Shown here one piece after another: positions 42,481-51,943 of a DNA stretch of 64,000 nucleotides (position 1 is its first letter; every line of letters starts with the position of its first letter). This DNA comes from Nitrogeniibacter aestuarii (GTDB lineage: Bacteria; Pseudomonadota; Gammaproteobacteria; Burkholderiales; Rhodocyclaceae), in contig NZ_CP071321.1 in assembly GCF_017309585.1 (NCBI RefSeq), positions 2,976,001-3,040,000 of the forward strand. Direction: 5' to 3'. The notes beneath the pieces are model-generated. The model made no database searches. It saw nothing but the letters and a program-made list of their open reading frames with translations, and was not told where the DNA came from. Made by a program: the position numbers and the translations under genes.

Positions 42481-43781
42481 ATGCCGCGCCAGGCCGCGAT
42501 GGCAAAGAGCGTGATCACCGCCGCCACATACCCCTGGGCACAGTAAGCCCAGTTGCCTCGCGCCAGCCGGGCGCCCGAGATGCCGTAGCGCCCCTGCAGC
42601 GCCAGGTGCACCCCCGAGAGCGGGCTGGCCGCCAGGCCAATGGCCCAGCACTGCATGTAGACCATGGCCATGAGAATCGGGTCCGGCTGCAAGGGCGCGA
42701 GCCAGACTGCCACCATGGTGATCGAGATGACTGCATGGATACCCACGATGCACAAGGCGATCATGCCCGCGAGGATCAGTGAGGCTTCCAGCGCGCCGAC
42801 GTGGTCCATGGGCAGCCAGACACCGCTGCTGCCGATGAGCGCGTTCAGGCCCGTGGCAAACACCGCGGCGGCGAGAAACAGCCCCAGCTCCCCACGCATG
42901 GCCGGCAAACGGTGCATTGCATGGCGGACGATCCGGCTGCTGCCATCACCGAGACCATGCCGTGCAAAGATGACCGCCGCCGTCATGATGGGTGCCGCCA
43001 GTGTCACGATGGCCAGGGTGGTCCAGTCCGGCCAGATCCAGTGCCCGGCAATGACCATGCCGGCCAAGGTGGTCGGGACCCAGAGCGAGGACGGCCGCAT
43101 CGGGTAGCCCACGAAGTCATTGCGCACCGATGGGTTGCGCTGAACATCCATACTGGCCAGGGCGATCAACACCACGGTGAGCGGCACGCCCCACATCGCC
43201 AGCACGCCAAGCGAGGCCCCCGGCGCATTGGTCGTGGCCACTGCCGTCGCCGCAAAGAAGGGCGACCACAAAGCACCGATCAGAAAACCGCGCGTGAGGG
43301 CGTTGAGCTGTGCCGGGCCCGGCCCTTTTGCGCCGCCCATGCGGTCCGCCATGATGAAGATGGCCGACAGATTGATGACCGCGCCGAACACATGCACGCC
43401 CGCCACCGTACGCCACAGCGCGCCCACCCCCCTGGGTGAATCGTCGTCCGCTTCCAGCCCGATGAGCTGCAGAAAGCTCACCCCCGCCAGCATGCCGAGC
43501 AGCGCGATGTTGGTGGTCAGAACGCCTTGCCACGGCCACTGTCCACTCCCATATCCGGCATACACGAAAGCCGCCACGCCAATGCCGACAAGAATCCACA
43601 CCTGACGCCGTTGCCGGTGGTCCATGCCGGGCCACAGCAGTGTCAGCGCGGCCCACGCGGCGACCCCACCGGTCCAGGCCGGCCAGCCGGTCCGCGCGCC
43701 CACCAGCACGGCGGCCACGAGCATGGCGAAGATGAGTAAGGCGGCAAGACGGTCAGCGTGCTGACGAACGAAAATGGACAT
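42477..43781 (-). CDS. Polytopic membrane transporter, family uncertain
   Basis: 434 residues with about 12 hydrophobic helices. The pattern resembles the ion-transporter superfamily (DcuC/CitM-type), but no substrate motif is recognised. Start at ATG 43781; the open frame to 43925 is unlike coding sequence. It converges on the photolyase FAD-domain gene with a four-base overlap. Confidence 0.6.
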   Translation of the reverse strand: MSIFVRQHADRLAALLIFAMLVAAVLVGARTGWPAWTGGVAAWAALTLLWPGMDHRQRRQVWILVGIGVAAFVYAGYGSGQWPWQGVLTTNIALLGMLAGVSFLQLIGLEADDDSPRGVGALWRTVAGVHVFGAVINLSAIFIMADRMGGAKGPGPAQLNALTRGFLIGALWSPFFAATAVATTNAPGASLGVLAMWGVPLTVVLIALASMDVQRNPSVRNDFVGYPMRPSSLWVPTTLAGMVIAGHWIWPDWTTLAIVTLAAPIMTAAVIFARHGLGDGSSRIVRHAMHRLPAMRGELGLFLAAAVFATGLNALIGSSGVWLPMDHVGALEASLILAGMIALCIVGIHAVISITMVAVWLAPLQPDPILMAMVYMQCWAIGLAASPLSGVHLALQGRYGISGARLARGNWAYCAQGYVAAVITLFAIAAWRGI

Positions 43782-43890
43782 GACCCGGTATGATTTTGGA
43801 GACGCATGACAGGTGCAAGCAGCGGCAACGCCGCACACCCATGCAAAACCGTATTGTCCCGTGATCAAGGGAAATGAGAAAGCGCATTCG

Positions 43891-44787
43891 ATGACCCAAC
43901 GCATCATCACTGTGGTGCTCAACACCCGCTCGGCTGGCGGCCGCGCACCTCACCTGCGCGAGCAGATCGAAAAGGCCATGCAAGGCCCCGGCGTAGAACT
44001 CAAATGGTTCGACCCGGCCAAACGCTCGCGCATCGACCAGCTGTGCCAGCAGGCCGCGGAAGCGGGTGACCTGATCGTCGCCGTGGGTGGCGACGGCACC
44101 GTGCGCAGCGTGGCCCAGGCGGCACGGGCCGCAAACACGCCGATGGCGATCATCCCCACCGGCACCTACAACTACGTGGCCCGCCAGCACGACATCCCCG
44201 AAGAGATCACCGACGCCGCGCGCCTGGCGATCACGGGCACCCCCAGACCCACAGGCGTGGGCGACATCAACGGCCTGCTGTTCTTCAACCACGCCGCCTT
44301 CGGGCTTTACACCCGCATCATCGTCGCCCGTGAACGCCACACCGCCATGCTCGGGCGCTCCCGCATCACCGCCGTGCTGTCGGGCATCGCCACCCTGTTC
44401 AACCGTTATCCGATCATGCGCCTGACGCTCACCGAAAACGGCGTCGCCCGGCAGGTCAAAGCCAATGCCGTGTTCTTTGGCGCCAACCCGCTCATGCTCG
44501 AAGCCGTCGATACGGTCTTCGCCCGTGAATGCCGTGACGAGACGCTCGGCCTTGTGCTCATGAAGCACCAGTCGCGCCTGCATGTGCTGGCAGCCGCCGT
44601 GCGCGCCACGCTGGGGCGTCTGTCGGAGGCGCCGGAATTCGAGCTGGCCCCGGTCACCCGCATGGAACTCGACATCAAGCGCCGGCGCCGCCGCTTGCGG
44701 GTCTCGCTCGATGGAGAGATCATCAAGTGTGCCCTGCCGCTGGATCTCGCCTTCGAAAAGAGCGCACTGCAGCTCGTCAGACCATGA
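43891..44787 (+). CDS. Diacylglycerol/lipid kinase family protein
   Basis: 298 residues. The DAGK catalytic motif V-A-V-G-G-D-G-T-V is at about 70-78, followed by I-P-T-G-T-Y-N-Y-V-A-R and the later C-terminal beta domain. Similar to YegS-type kinases. The start ATG 43891 is chosen over a GTG at 43861. It overlaps the metallophosphoesterase gene by four bases. Confidence 0.88.
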   Translation: MTQRIITVVLNTRSAGGRAPHLREQIEKAMQGPGVELKWFDPAKRSRIDQLCQQAAEAGDLIVAVGGDGTVRSVAQAARAANTPMAIIPTGTYNYVARQHDIPEEITDAARLAITGTPRPTGVGDINGLLFFNHAAFGLYTRIIVARERHTAMLGRSRITAVLSGIATLFNRYPIMRLTLTENGVARQVKANAVFFGANPLMLEAVDTVFARECRDETLGLVLMKHQSRLHVLAAAVRATLGRLSEAPEFELAPVTRMELDIKRRRRRLRVSLDGEIIKCALPLDLAFEKSALQLVRP

Positions 44788-45608
44788 ATCCCGTTCACGA
44801 CCACCTGCGTATCGTCCATATCTCCGACCTGCACTTCGGCGCCCAGCACGAAGGTGCCGCCGACGCGCTGCTCGACGCCATTCACGGCCTCGCCCCCACG
44901 CTCACGCTCATCACCGGCGACATCACCCAGCGCGCCCGCACCCAGCAGTTCCTCGACGCCAAGCGCTTCTTCGAACAATTGCCGGCCCAGTGGATGGCCA
45001 TCCCCGGCAACCACGACATGCCGCTCTTCCGCCCCTGGCACCGCCTGCTCACCCCTCGCCACCGCTACCGCACCCACATCGGCGCCATCACCAGCGACCG
45101 GCTCGACCATCCGCAGCTACGGGTCGCCCTGCTCGATAGCACCAACAACCTGTCCTGGCGCTCCGGCCGCCTCAAGTCCGAAGCCAGCCGCAGCGCCGCC
45201 CACTGGCTGAGCCAGGCCAAGCCCGGCCAACTGCGCATCGCTGCCGCCCATCACCCCTTTGCCTCACGCGAGAAAGGCAACAAGGGCGGCATGGCCGGCG
45301 CCAGCAAGGCCCGCCAGGCGCTCATCGACGAAGGCGAAGTCGATCTGCTGCTCTGGGGCCACCTGCACCGCACCGAAACACTGCTACTGCGCGCCCAGTC
45401 CGGACGACAAGCGGTCGGCCTCGGGGTTGGATCGCCCACCTCCCATCGCCACATCGGAGACGGCTTCTACTTTCATCACATGGACGTCACCCGCGACCGC
45501 ATCACCACCACCGTCTGGCAACGCTTCGCCGGCGAGACCGGCTTCCATTCACACGCGGCCCATACGTTCGAACGGCACGCAGGCTCATGGACACAAACGT
45601 CGAACTGA
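44784..45608 (+). CDS. Metallophosphoesterase
   Basis: 274 residues. Motifs in order: H-I-S-D-L-H-F-G, I-T-G-D-I-T, I-P-G-N-H-D, A-A-H-H-P-F and G-H-L-H-R-T, a complete calcineurin-like site. Similar to CpdA-like or lipid phosphoesterases. It is coupled to the lipid kinase, so a phospholipid or head-group substrate is plausible. Confidence 0.9.
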   Translation: MNPVHDHLRIVHISDLHFGAQHEGAADALLDAIHGLAPTLTLITGDITQRARTQQFLDAKRFFEQLPAQWMAIPGNHDMPLFRPWHRLLTPRHRYRTHIGAITSDRLDHPQLRVALLDSTNNLSWRSGRLKSEASRSAAHWLSQAKPGQLRIAAAHHPFASREKGNKGGMAGASKARQALIDEGEVDLLLWGHLHRTETLLLRAQSGRQAVGLGVGSPTSHRHIGDGFYFHHMDVTRDRITTTVWQRFAGETGFHSHAAHTFERHAGSWTQTSN

Positions 45609-46027
45609 GGCCGGCGCGCGTCCAAGACGCTGCCTCCATCGCCATCCTCGCCGGCCAACTGGGTTACCCCACTTCGGAAGCGCACATGCGCGCACGACTC
45701 GCAAACCTGCTCGACCAGACTGAACGGCATGCCGTGGTTGTCGCCTCGACAGCCGACACACTCACTGGCTGGATTCACGTCATGCGTGTGGATCGGCTGG
45801 AAATACCCCCTCACGGAGAAATCGCAGCCCTGGTGGTTGGGGAGGAATATCGAGGCCACGAAATTGGCGCCCGACTGGTCGAAGCAAGCGTTCGCTGGAC
45901 GCACAACGCCGGGCTCGCGCACCTGACCGTGAGATCACGCATCGAGCGCGACGACGCACATCGCTTTTACCAGCGAATGGGGTTTTCCATGGAAAAGACG
46001 CAACGGGTCATGACCATCGGCCTTTAG
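45587..46027 (+). CDS. GNAT N-acetyltransferase
   Basis: 146 residues. E-L-R-P-A-R-V-Q-D-A-A, I-A-A-L-V-V-G-E-E-Y-R-G-H-E-I-G-A-R-L-V, then H-R-F-Y-Q-R-M-G-F form the usual GNAT fold. The ATG is 21 bases inside the metallophosphoesterase gene. It is the last chromosomal-looking gene before the cassette island. Confidence 0.85.
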   Translation: MDTNVELRPARVQDAASIAILAGQLGYPTSEAHMRARLANLLDQTERHAVVVASTADTLTGWIHVMRVDRLEIPPHGEIAALVVGEEYRGHEIGARLVEASVRWTHNAGLAHLTVRSRIERDDAHRFYQRMGFSMEKTQRVMTIGL

Positions 46028-46119
46028 TGTCATTCGGCGGATCAAATCGGGACGGGACTCGACCCAGAACGGTCAAGGTTACGGCTTCGAATGAAGACCG
46101 CTATTGCCTCGAAGCTGAC

Positions 46120-46195
46120 TCTCAACGTTTGGTTAAGGGGCGGGCATTAGACAGTCCCAGTGAGCGAAGCGAACGATTTAAACTACTTGTTAGAG
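46120..46195 (-). other. attC recombination site of cassette 1
   Basis: On the minus strand, R'' CTCTAAC (46195-46189), an unpaired spacer, L'' and L' arms, and R' GTTGAGA (46126-46120). TAGTTTAA on the R'' side pairs with the TTAACCA side except for one bulged base (46180), the extrahelical base that orients attC sites. The 76-base site begins inside the stop codon of the cassette gene, as is usual. Its R'' is complementary to the first bases of the cassette, TTAGAGG. Confidence 0.8.
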
Positions 46196-46495
46196 GACTG
46201 CTAGTTCACGGAGCTTTGCACCTAGCACCTGCATCTCTTCACGCGTGTAACCAACCAAGGTTGGCATTTCCCAGTCATAAAATGTTTCGTCAGAAGTCGC
46301 TTGAAAGACTAAGTTACTTAGCGCTGCCAGCTCTTGAGTTGTGAATATACCCGCGTATGCAGTTTTGACCGCTTCAGCCATTGGTTCGGTAATGTCATTG
46401 ATGATAGCTGTGGCAATGACAAGATCGCCGTTCTCCTCGGACCTAGTCAGCGCCTCTGCCAGCGCTTTCTTGATTTTTCTCGTGGAGTCGGCCAT
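46190..46495 (-). CDS. Cassette 1 gene: hypothetical protein
   Basis: 101 residues, acidic, no signal or membrane helix. No known family; it has a helical N-terminus and L-V-F-Q-A-T-S-D-E-T-F-Y-D-W-E-M-P. Start at ATG 46495, with GAGG in the R' box five bases upstream; a GTG at 46501 is the alternative. The TAA stop lies within the attC R'' box. G+C is lower than in the surrounding genes. Confidence 0.7.
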   Translation of the reverse strand: MADSTRKIKKALAEALTRSEENGDLVIATAIINDITEPMAEAVKTAYAGIFTTQELAALSNLVFQATSDETFYDWEMPTLVGYTREEMQVLGAKLRELAVL

Positions 46496-46500
46496 AGCCA

Positions 46501-46508
46501 CCTCTAAC
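46501..46508 (-). other. Cassette 1 5' boundary (G/TTAGAGG)
   Basis: Minus-strand GTTAGAGG, the crossover point of the preceding attC joined to cassette 1. Only four bases (CTTC) separate it from the IS end, so the rest of that preceding attC is missing. The TTAGAGG is complementary to the R'' of the cassette's own attC, as expected for a cassette inserted by recombination. Confidence 0.7.
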
Positions 46509-46512
46509 GAAG

Positions 46513-46524
46513 CTGTAGAAAAAC
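46513..46524 (+). repeat. IS terminal inverted repeat, left
   Basis: CTGTAGAAAAAC, identical to the reverse complement of 48265-48276. Confidence 0.9.
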
Positions 46525-46673
46525 CCGTTTCCAGGCAATCAGATCTTGCCCGGTCACTGCCGGTCTGTTTTGTTCGTTCATCGACTTCGCCTTTCTGTTC
46601 CGTCGTCTCTCGGGCCCCTCTGGGGCTCCGTGCTCATCCCTGAGCGTGTTCCCGCAGCTGCCTGCCTCTTAAT

Positions 46674-48197
46674 CTATCCTGCATACCCGTGATGCGCCAG
46701 CTTCTCGATGTTGTGCATCAGGCACATGAGCTTCCACTGCCCATCGACCTTCGTTCGCCCACGCAGGGTGAAGCGCGTGAGCCGCTTGTTGTGCCTCAGG
46801 TTGCCGAACACCGGTTCGACCGTGGCAAAGCGCGCTGCGATCATTCGCTTGCCCTGCGCCGAATCAACGCGCTGCTTCATGCGCTCGGTGTGGCTCGTCG
46901 CCCCATCGCGCTTACCCATGAAGAACGCCACCTGACGCACACGCGTGGTGTCGGGCTTTCTCAGGCACTGCCGACGCAGTGCGCAGGGCTCGCAATCGCG
47001 TGCGGCGCCACTGAACTTCATCGCCTTGTGCCCACCGATCGTGCAGTCTGATCCGTTCGAATAGAGGCGCTTGCCTGCCGGGCAGGTGCAATGGCTTGCA
47101 TCGGCCGCCAGTGCGAATTCACTCACACCAAAGCAGCTCGGCTTCTTGGGCCTCTTCGACTTGTCCCACAAGGGGTCGGGCTTGCTCTTGTGTGCGCTCT
47201 GGCCCGCGTAGCGCGGGTCGCGCGAGCGGTACTGGTTGTCGCAGATCCACGCATTGACCTGGCGTACCGACAGCGCCTTGAGGTTCGCTTCCGAGTGGTA
47301 TCCGGCGTCGGCGCAAATGGCCGTCTGTGCGCTTCGATACGCTTTGACTCCATCAATGGCGCCGATCAGCAACTCCTGCTCACTGCCGCTGCCGTGGGCC
47401 TGTGCGTCCAGCACGATCTGCGCCCTGGCGTCGACCGTGGCTACCCCGGTGTAGCCCTGGATCACCCCTTTGCCCGTGGCCATCTTGGCCGACTCGTTGT
47501 CCGTCCGGTTCGATAGCCGTACGGCTCCACGTGGCCCCCGGCGATCCGCCGGATTGCGCTCGAGCCAGCCACGGATCTGCGCCGCCTCGCGGGTGAGCCG
47601 CTCGCGCGTGCGTCGGGCGTGTTCGCCTTCGGTATGGGGGTTCGTGTCATCGTCGCTGGCCGCATGGGAGGCCATCATCTGCCGAACCGCCGCCTCCATC
47701 TTCGCCGCTTCGCGCTCGAAGTCCGAACGCTTGCCGCTCTTCGCCTTGGAGGCATTCGAGGGCAGCTTGACGCCATCGATGGCAAACAGCTCCCGCCCGA
47801 TCAAGCCCTGCCGATCGCACACCAGCAGCACTTGGGTAAAACACCTGCCCACCTCTTCGCCCAGCCCCGACACAAAGGCGGCAATCGTCGTGAAGTGCGG
47901 GCAGCTATCGCCCGAGACCGCCATGAACAGCACGTTACTGACACAGGCCGAAGCGATGGCCCGGGAGCTGACCAGCCCCCGCGAATAACCGAGCAGCACA
48001 ATCTTGAGCAGCACCGCCGGATCAAAGGCCGAAGCCCCGCCGGCATCGTTGCGATAACCCGAACGCAGTCCCGACAGATCCAACTCATGATCGACCAGGT
48101 GACACAGCGCAAACTCGATACTGCCCGGCAGCACCTGCTGCGAAAAATCCACCGGAATCATCTTCAGACCGTAGTCGGGTGTCTTGAAGTGCGCCAT
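46674..48197 (-). CDS. IS1182-family transposase
   Basis: 507 residues, intact. N-terminal DUF772-type domain (F-A-L-C-H-L-V-D-H-E-L-D-L-S; F-D-P-A-V-L-L-K-I-V-L-L-G-Y-S-R-G), an F-A-I-D-G-V-K-L-P-S-N-A-S-K segment with a catalytic Asp, and a C-terminal Cys-rich stretch C-T-C-P-A-G-K-R-L-Y followed by C-E-P-C-A-L-R-R-Q-C. It catalyses transposition through the DDE mechanism. Confidence 0.92.
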   Translation of the reverse strand: MAHFKTPDYGLKMIPVDFSQQVLPGSIEFALCHLVDHELDLSGLRSGYRNDAGGASAFDPAVLLKIVLLGYSRGLVSSRAIASACVSNVLFMAVSGDSCPHFTTIAAFVSGLGEEVGRCFTQVLLVCDRQGLIGRELFAIDGVKLPSNASKAKSGKRSDFEREAAKMEAAVRQMMASHAASDDDTNPHTEGEHARRTRERLTREAAQIRGWLERNPADRRGPRGAVRLSNRTDNESAKMATGKGVIQGYTGVATVDARAQIVLDAQAHGSGSEQELLIGAIDGVKAYRSAQTAICADAGYHSEANLKALSVRQVNAWICDNQYRSRDPRYAGQSAHKSKPDPLWDKSKRPKKPSCFGVSEFALAADASHCTCPAGKRLYSNGSDCTIGGHKAMKFSGAARDCEPCALRRQCLRKPDTTRVRQVAFFMGKRDGATSHTERMKQRVDSAQGKRMIAARFATVEPVFGNLRHNKRLTRFTLRGRTKVDGQWKLMCLMHNIEKLAHHGYAG

Positions 48198-48264
48198 CGG
48201 GGCATCCTCGAACGAGATGCCTGATTATACGGTCAGCATATGGCCACCAGAATGGGCGGCGGGA

Positions 48265-48276
48265 GTTTTTCTACAG
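48265..48276 (-). repeat. IS terminal inverted repeat, right
   Basis: Plus-strand GTTTTTCTACAG, the reverse complement of the left repeat. Confidence 0.9.
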
Positions 48277-48411
48277 CCTCAACGCCCAGGTAAGCGGCAT
48301 TCAGCATGGAGCGATTGCTCGGGCAAAAATGGCAAAGCCATGCCCGAGCAAGTGCGGAGTGCTGAATGTCCGAGTGAGCCGCAGGCGAACGGCTTGACCT
48401 GCTTGTTAGCC
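48277..48411 (-). other. attC recombination site of cassette 2
   Basis: On the minus strand R'' GGCTAAC (48411-48405), then AGGTCAAGC on the L'' side pairing with GCTTACCT on the L' side with one extra C bulged on the R'' arm (48396), then long imperfect stems (TGCTGAATG/CATTCAGCA; TTGCTCGGGC/GCCCGAGCAA) and R' GTTGAGG (48283-48277). 135 bases, the arrangement of a long attC. R'' is complementary to the cassette's own first bases, TTAGCC. Confidence 0.85.
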
Positions 48412-48415
48412 CTTT

Positions 48416-48853
48416 TCACGCGAATAACTCTCGGACAACTGACTTCTTTGGATTACTCGCATCAACCAAGACTCGCACGGGCTGCCGGAAGGAAAAACCA
48501 AGCACGCGCTTCGTTTTGTGCACCGGGCTCCACGCCACCAGAGTTTCTTCACCCCAATGGTACGTGTACTCAAGCCTCCCCCGATCTCGGGTAATCAACA
48601 CGCCTCGAATCTCGCCAGGCACTTCTACCCCGCGTTCGAACAATGCTCTCACCCTCAGCACGCGCCACGCCAGCAGCCCCACCAACAACGCTGTTGAGAC
48701 AACCGGCAAAAACACTGCATAGCTACCGGAAAGTGGTTTCGACCCGTTAAGCATCGGGAACGCAAAATAGATCGCCCACATGATCGGGATGCCAAGCCAA
48801 AACGCCAGCGCTGGCCAATCGTTCCATAGAATTGCTCGGAGTGATGCCTTCAT
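48416..48853 (-). CDS. Cassette 2 gene: two-helix membrane protein (DUF3592-like)
   Basis: 145 residues. Two membrane helices at about 13-33 and 42-62 are followed by a beta-rich soluble part with V-P-G-E-I-R-G-V-L-I-T, L-E-Y-T-Y-H-W-G-E-E and V-R-V-L-V-D-A-S-N-P-K-K-S-V-V-R, resembling DUF3592. Function unknown. The ATG at 48853 begins two bases after the cassette boundary GTTAGCC, so it has no leader of its own. The stop is four bases from the attC R'' box. Confidence 0.75.
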   Translation of the reverse strand: MKASLRAILWNDWPALAFWLGIPIMWAIYFAFPMLNGSKPLSGSYAVFLPVVSTALLVGLLAWRVLRVRALFERGVEVPGEIRGVLITRDRGRLEYTYHWGEETLVAWSPVHKTKRVLGFSFRQPVRVLVDASNPKKSVVRELFA

Positions 48854-49252
48854 TGGGCTAACTTGTTGTAGACCGCGAAATTGCGAGCGTAACCAGGGAC
48901 CTGCGGTATAACCTGCCGAAGTCCGCAGGCTGAATCCCTTGATGGCACTGGGAATTACAAGAAAAACTGTATTTATGTGCAGTGATAACCAAGCTAACAA
49001 ACCCCGCAGTCGTGACAGGAGAATTTCGTGCCCACGAGACACGACGAGCATACGATTGGCATGGCGTCATGTCCATCGCATCGATCCGGGTGCTTTGCGT
49101 CAAGGGCCGCTTCAGGTTCTGAGCTGACGGAGACGTCCGAAAGGTCGCCGGCCGCGCCTGACCGACTGCAGCCATAAACGCAACAACGCCCGACGTGCAT
49201 TCGCACGCCGGGCGTTGGCCTCTCTGTTTGAGTTGTTATCAGTTACAGCGGT
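48854..49252. other. Gene-free flank of the cassette island with an attI-like junction
   Basis: About 400 bases without a gene I can support. At its start, minus-strand CTACAACAAG/TTAGCC (48871-48856) carries the cassette 2 boundary; the AACAAG before the crossover resembles attI or attC R boxes. A hairpin CCTGCGG/CCGCAGG is in the next 80 bases. No integrase gene is present. The stretch ends with a long hairpin at 49184. Confidence 0.45.
49184..49217 (-). terminator. Long hairpin downstream of DUF3185
   Basis: Arms CAACGCCCG-A-CGTGC and GCACG-C-CGGGCGTTG (49184-49198 with 49203-49217) pair over 14 of 15 positions around ATTC. On the minus strand it follows the DUF3185 stop by 35 bases and is followed by TTGCGTTT; it probably ends that transcript. 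Confidence 0.5.
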
Positions 49253-49471
49253 TCAGCGTTTGCCGCCAGCGACCAGAGCAATCCCGCCGATAGCGATGGC
49301 TGCCACCCCGGCCCAGACCGGGATATTGACGGTTTCCTGCTCTTTGACTGTCAGCTCCATGGGCCCCACCTTAGCGGCCGTGGTGTCCTTGGTGTAGCTG
49401 AAACCACCGTAACCGAGGGCCAGAATACCAGCAACAATGGCGGTGATTGCAAAAATCCGGATGCCGTTCAT
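49253..49471 (-). CDS. DUF3185 small membrane protein
   Basis: 72 residues with two membrane helices (about 5-25 and 50-68). The linker K-V-G-P-M-E-L-T-V-K-E-Q-E-T-V-N-I-P-V-W and the ending I-G-G-I-A-L-V-A-G match DUF3185. The ATG at 49471 has AAGGAG six bases upstream; the open frame extends to 49540. Function unknown. Confidence 0.8.
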   Translation of the reverse strand: MNGIRIFAITAIVAGILALGYGGFSYTKDTTAAKVGPMELTVKEQETVNIPVWAGVAAIAIGGIALVAGGKR

Positions 49472-49624
49472 AGTGTTCTCCTTGAGTGTCTCGCGCTTCG
49501 GGGCCTGATTTGGGTTGATGTCGGCCGCTGCGTTGCGCACACCTCAATTTCAGGACATTGCTCGACCTTCGCGTGTAGGAAAACGCCGGTATCGCTGTCA
49601 GCCGGAATCCCGGCGTCAGAAAAG

Positions 49625-49652
49625 AAAAACCCCGGACGTGCCGGGGTTTTCT
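49625..49652 (-). terminator. Terminator after purM
   Basis: CCCCGG/CCGGGG stem (49631-49636 with 49642-49647), A-rich on one side and TTTTTCTTTT on the minus-strand 3' side. It ends the purM transcript. Confidence 0.8.
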
Positions 49653-49671
49653 GTGAGACGGGCTTGCGCGC

Positions 49672-50712
<1,041 letters not shown>

Positions 50713-50851
50713 ACCTCGTGAATCAATGGCAACGGCATCGCCGTTTGCTTGAGCCTGTCGCAGCTTGCGACTACAGTGTCGGGGTTTTGCGCAATCCTGC
50801 GCTTGGTGCGGACCCTCCGCCCCCGAACCGAAACCCCGCATTTTACATCGA

Positions 50852-51943
50852 ATGATCTCCTTGAGTGACCGCCAGATACAAACGGCGACGTGGATTGGCG
50901 TCGGTATCGCCCTGTTGGTGCTGCTGTACCTGCTCGGACCGATCCTCGGCCCCTTCGCAGTCGCAGCGGTGCTGGCCTACATCTGTGACCCGATGGTGAG
51001 CTGGCTGGTCAATCGGCGCGTCCCCCGGGCAGCGGCGGTGCTGCTGGTGATCGCCCTGCTCGGTCTGGTGCTTGCCGCGCTGCTGCTGATTCTCATCCCC
51101 ATGGTCTACAAGGAGGCGATGACCCTCGTCAGCCGCCTGCCGGACCTGGTCGAGATGCTCAACACCAACGTGTTGCCCATGCTCAAGAACCACTTCGATG
51201 TGGACATCCAGCTGGACGCCAACTCGATCCGCCAGTGGGTCACCGAAAACTGGAGCTCTGCACAGGATCTGTTGCCCGGGCTGGTGAAGAAGGCCTCGAC
51301 CGGCGGATTGGCGGTGATCGGCTTCTTTGCCAATCTGCTGCTGGTCCCCATGGTGATGTTCTACCTGCTGCAGGAGTGGCCGCACATCACCCAGGGGCTG
51401 CGCAACGTCATTCCCCGCCCGATGGTCGATCGCACCATGCGCATCCTGGGCGACATCGACAAGGTGATGAGCGAGTTCCTGCGCGGGCAGCTGTCGGTCA
51501 TGCTGCTGCTGGCGGTGTTCTACAGCATCGGGCTGTGGATGGCCGGGCTGAAGTTTGCCCTGCCGGTCGGTGTGATCACCGGCCTGCTGGTCTTCGTGCC
51601 CTTCGTGGGCTTCACGGCCGGTCTGGTGCTGGCGCTGCTTTCGGCCATCTTGCAGGCCCAGGGCTGGCCGCCGATCATTGGCGTGGCCATCGTGTTCTCG
51701 CTGGGCCAGTTGATCGAAAGCTTCCTGCTCACGCCCTACATCGTGGGTGATCGTATCGGCCTGCATCCGCTGGTGGTGATCTTCGCGTTGATGGCCTTTG
51801 GCCAGCTCTTCGGCTTCGTGGGGGTGATGGTCGCCCTGCCGGCCAGCGCCGCGCTGCTGGTGGCCTTGCGCGAGTTGCGCGGTGCCTATTTCTCCAGTCA
51901 CGTGTATCTTGGCGAGCCGGACAAGCAAGAAGACGTGGCATGA
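50852..51943 (+). CDS. AI-2E/PerM-family membrane transporter
   Basis: 363 residues, about eight membrane helices with a soluble loop near 60-130. Typical features include L-L-G-P-I-L-G-P-F-A-V-A, L-V-P-M-V-M-F-Y-L-L-Q-E-W, F-V-P-F-V-G-F-T and L-T-P-Y-I-V-G-D-R-I-G-L-H-P. Members move small molecules or ions; some are Na+/H+ antiporters. It overlaps hda by four bases. Confidence 0.88.
   Translation: MISLSDRQIQTATWIGVGIALLVLLYLLGPILGPFAVAAVLAYICDPMVSWLVNRRVPRAAAVLLVIALLGLVLAALLLILIPMVYKEAMTLVSRLPDLVEMLNTNVLPMLKNHFDVDIQLDANSIRQWVTENWSSAQDLLPGLVKKASTGGLAVIGFFANLLLVPMVMFYLLQEWPHITQGLRNVIPRPMVDRTMRILGDIDKVMSEFLRGQLSVMLLLAVFYSIGLWMAGLKFALPVGVITGLLVFVPFVGFTAGLVLALLSAILQAQGWPPIIGVAIVFSLGQLIESFLLTPYIVGDRIGLHPLVVIFALMAFGQLFGFVGVMVALPASAALLVALRELRGAYFSSHVYLGEPDKQEDVA

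Larger units (their letters stand above)
46513..48276 (-). mobile_element. IS1182-family insertion sequence
   Basis: 1764 bases between perfect 12-base inverted repeats CTGTAGAAAAAC (46513-46524) and its complement (48265-48276), with one complete transposase gene. It abuts the R' box of the 48277-48411 attC site. No target-site duplication is visible next to either end. Confidence 0.88.

Noticed and set aside
46508..48280. Target-site duplication around the IS
   Set aside because: The flanks (CTTC on one side, GAGG on the other, minus strand) do not repeat; the similar CCTCTAAC and CCTCAAC are integron boxes.
48858..49175. 105-residue minus-strand open frame in the cassette flank
   Set aside because: No start signal, no family and it crosses the attI-like junction; treated as non-coding.
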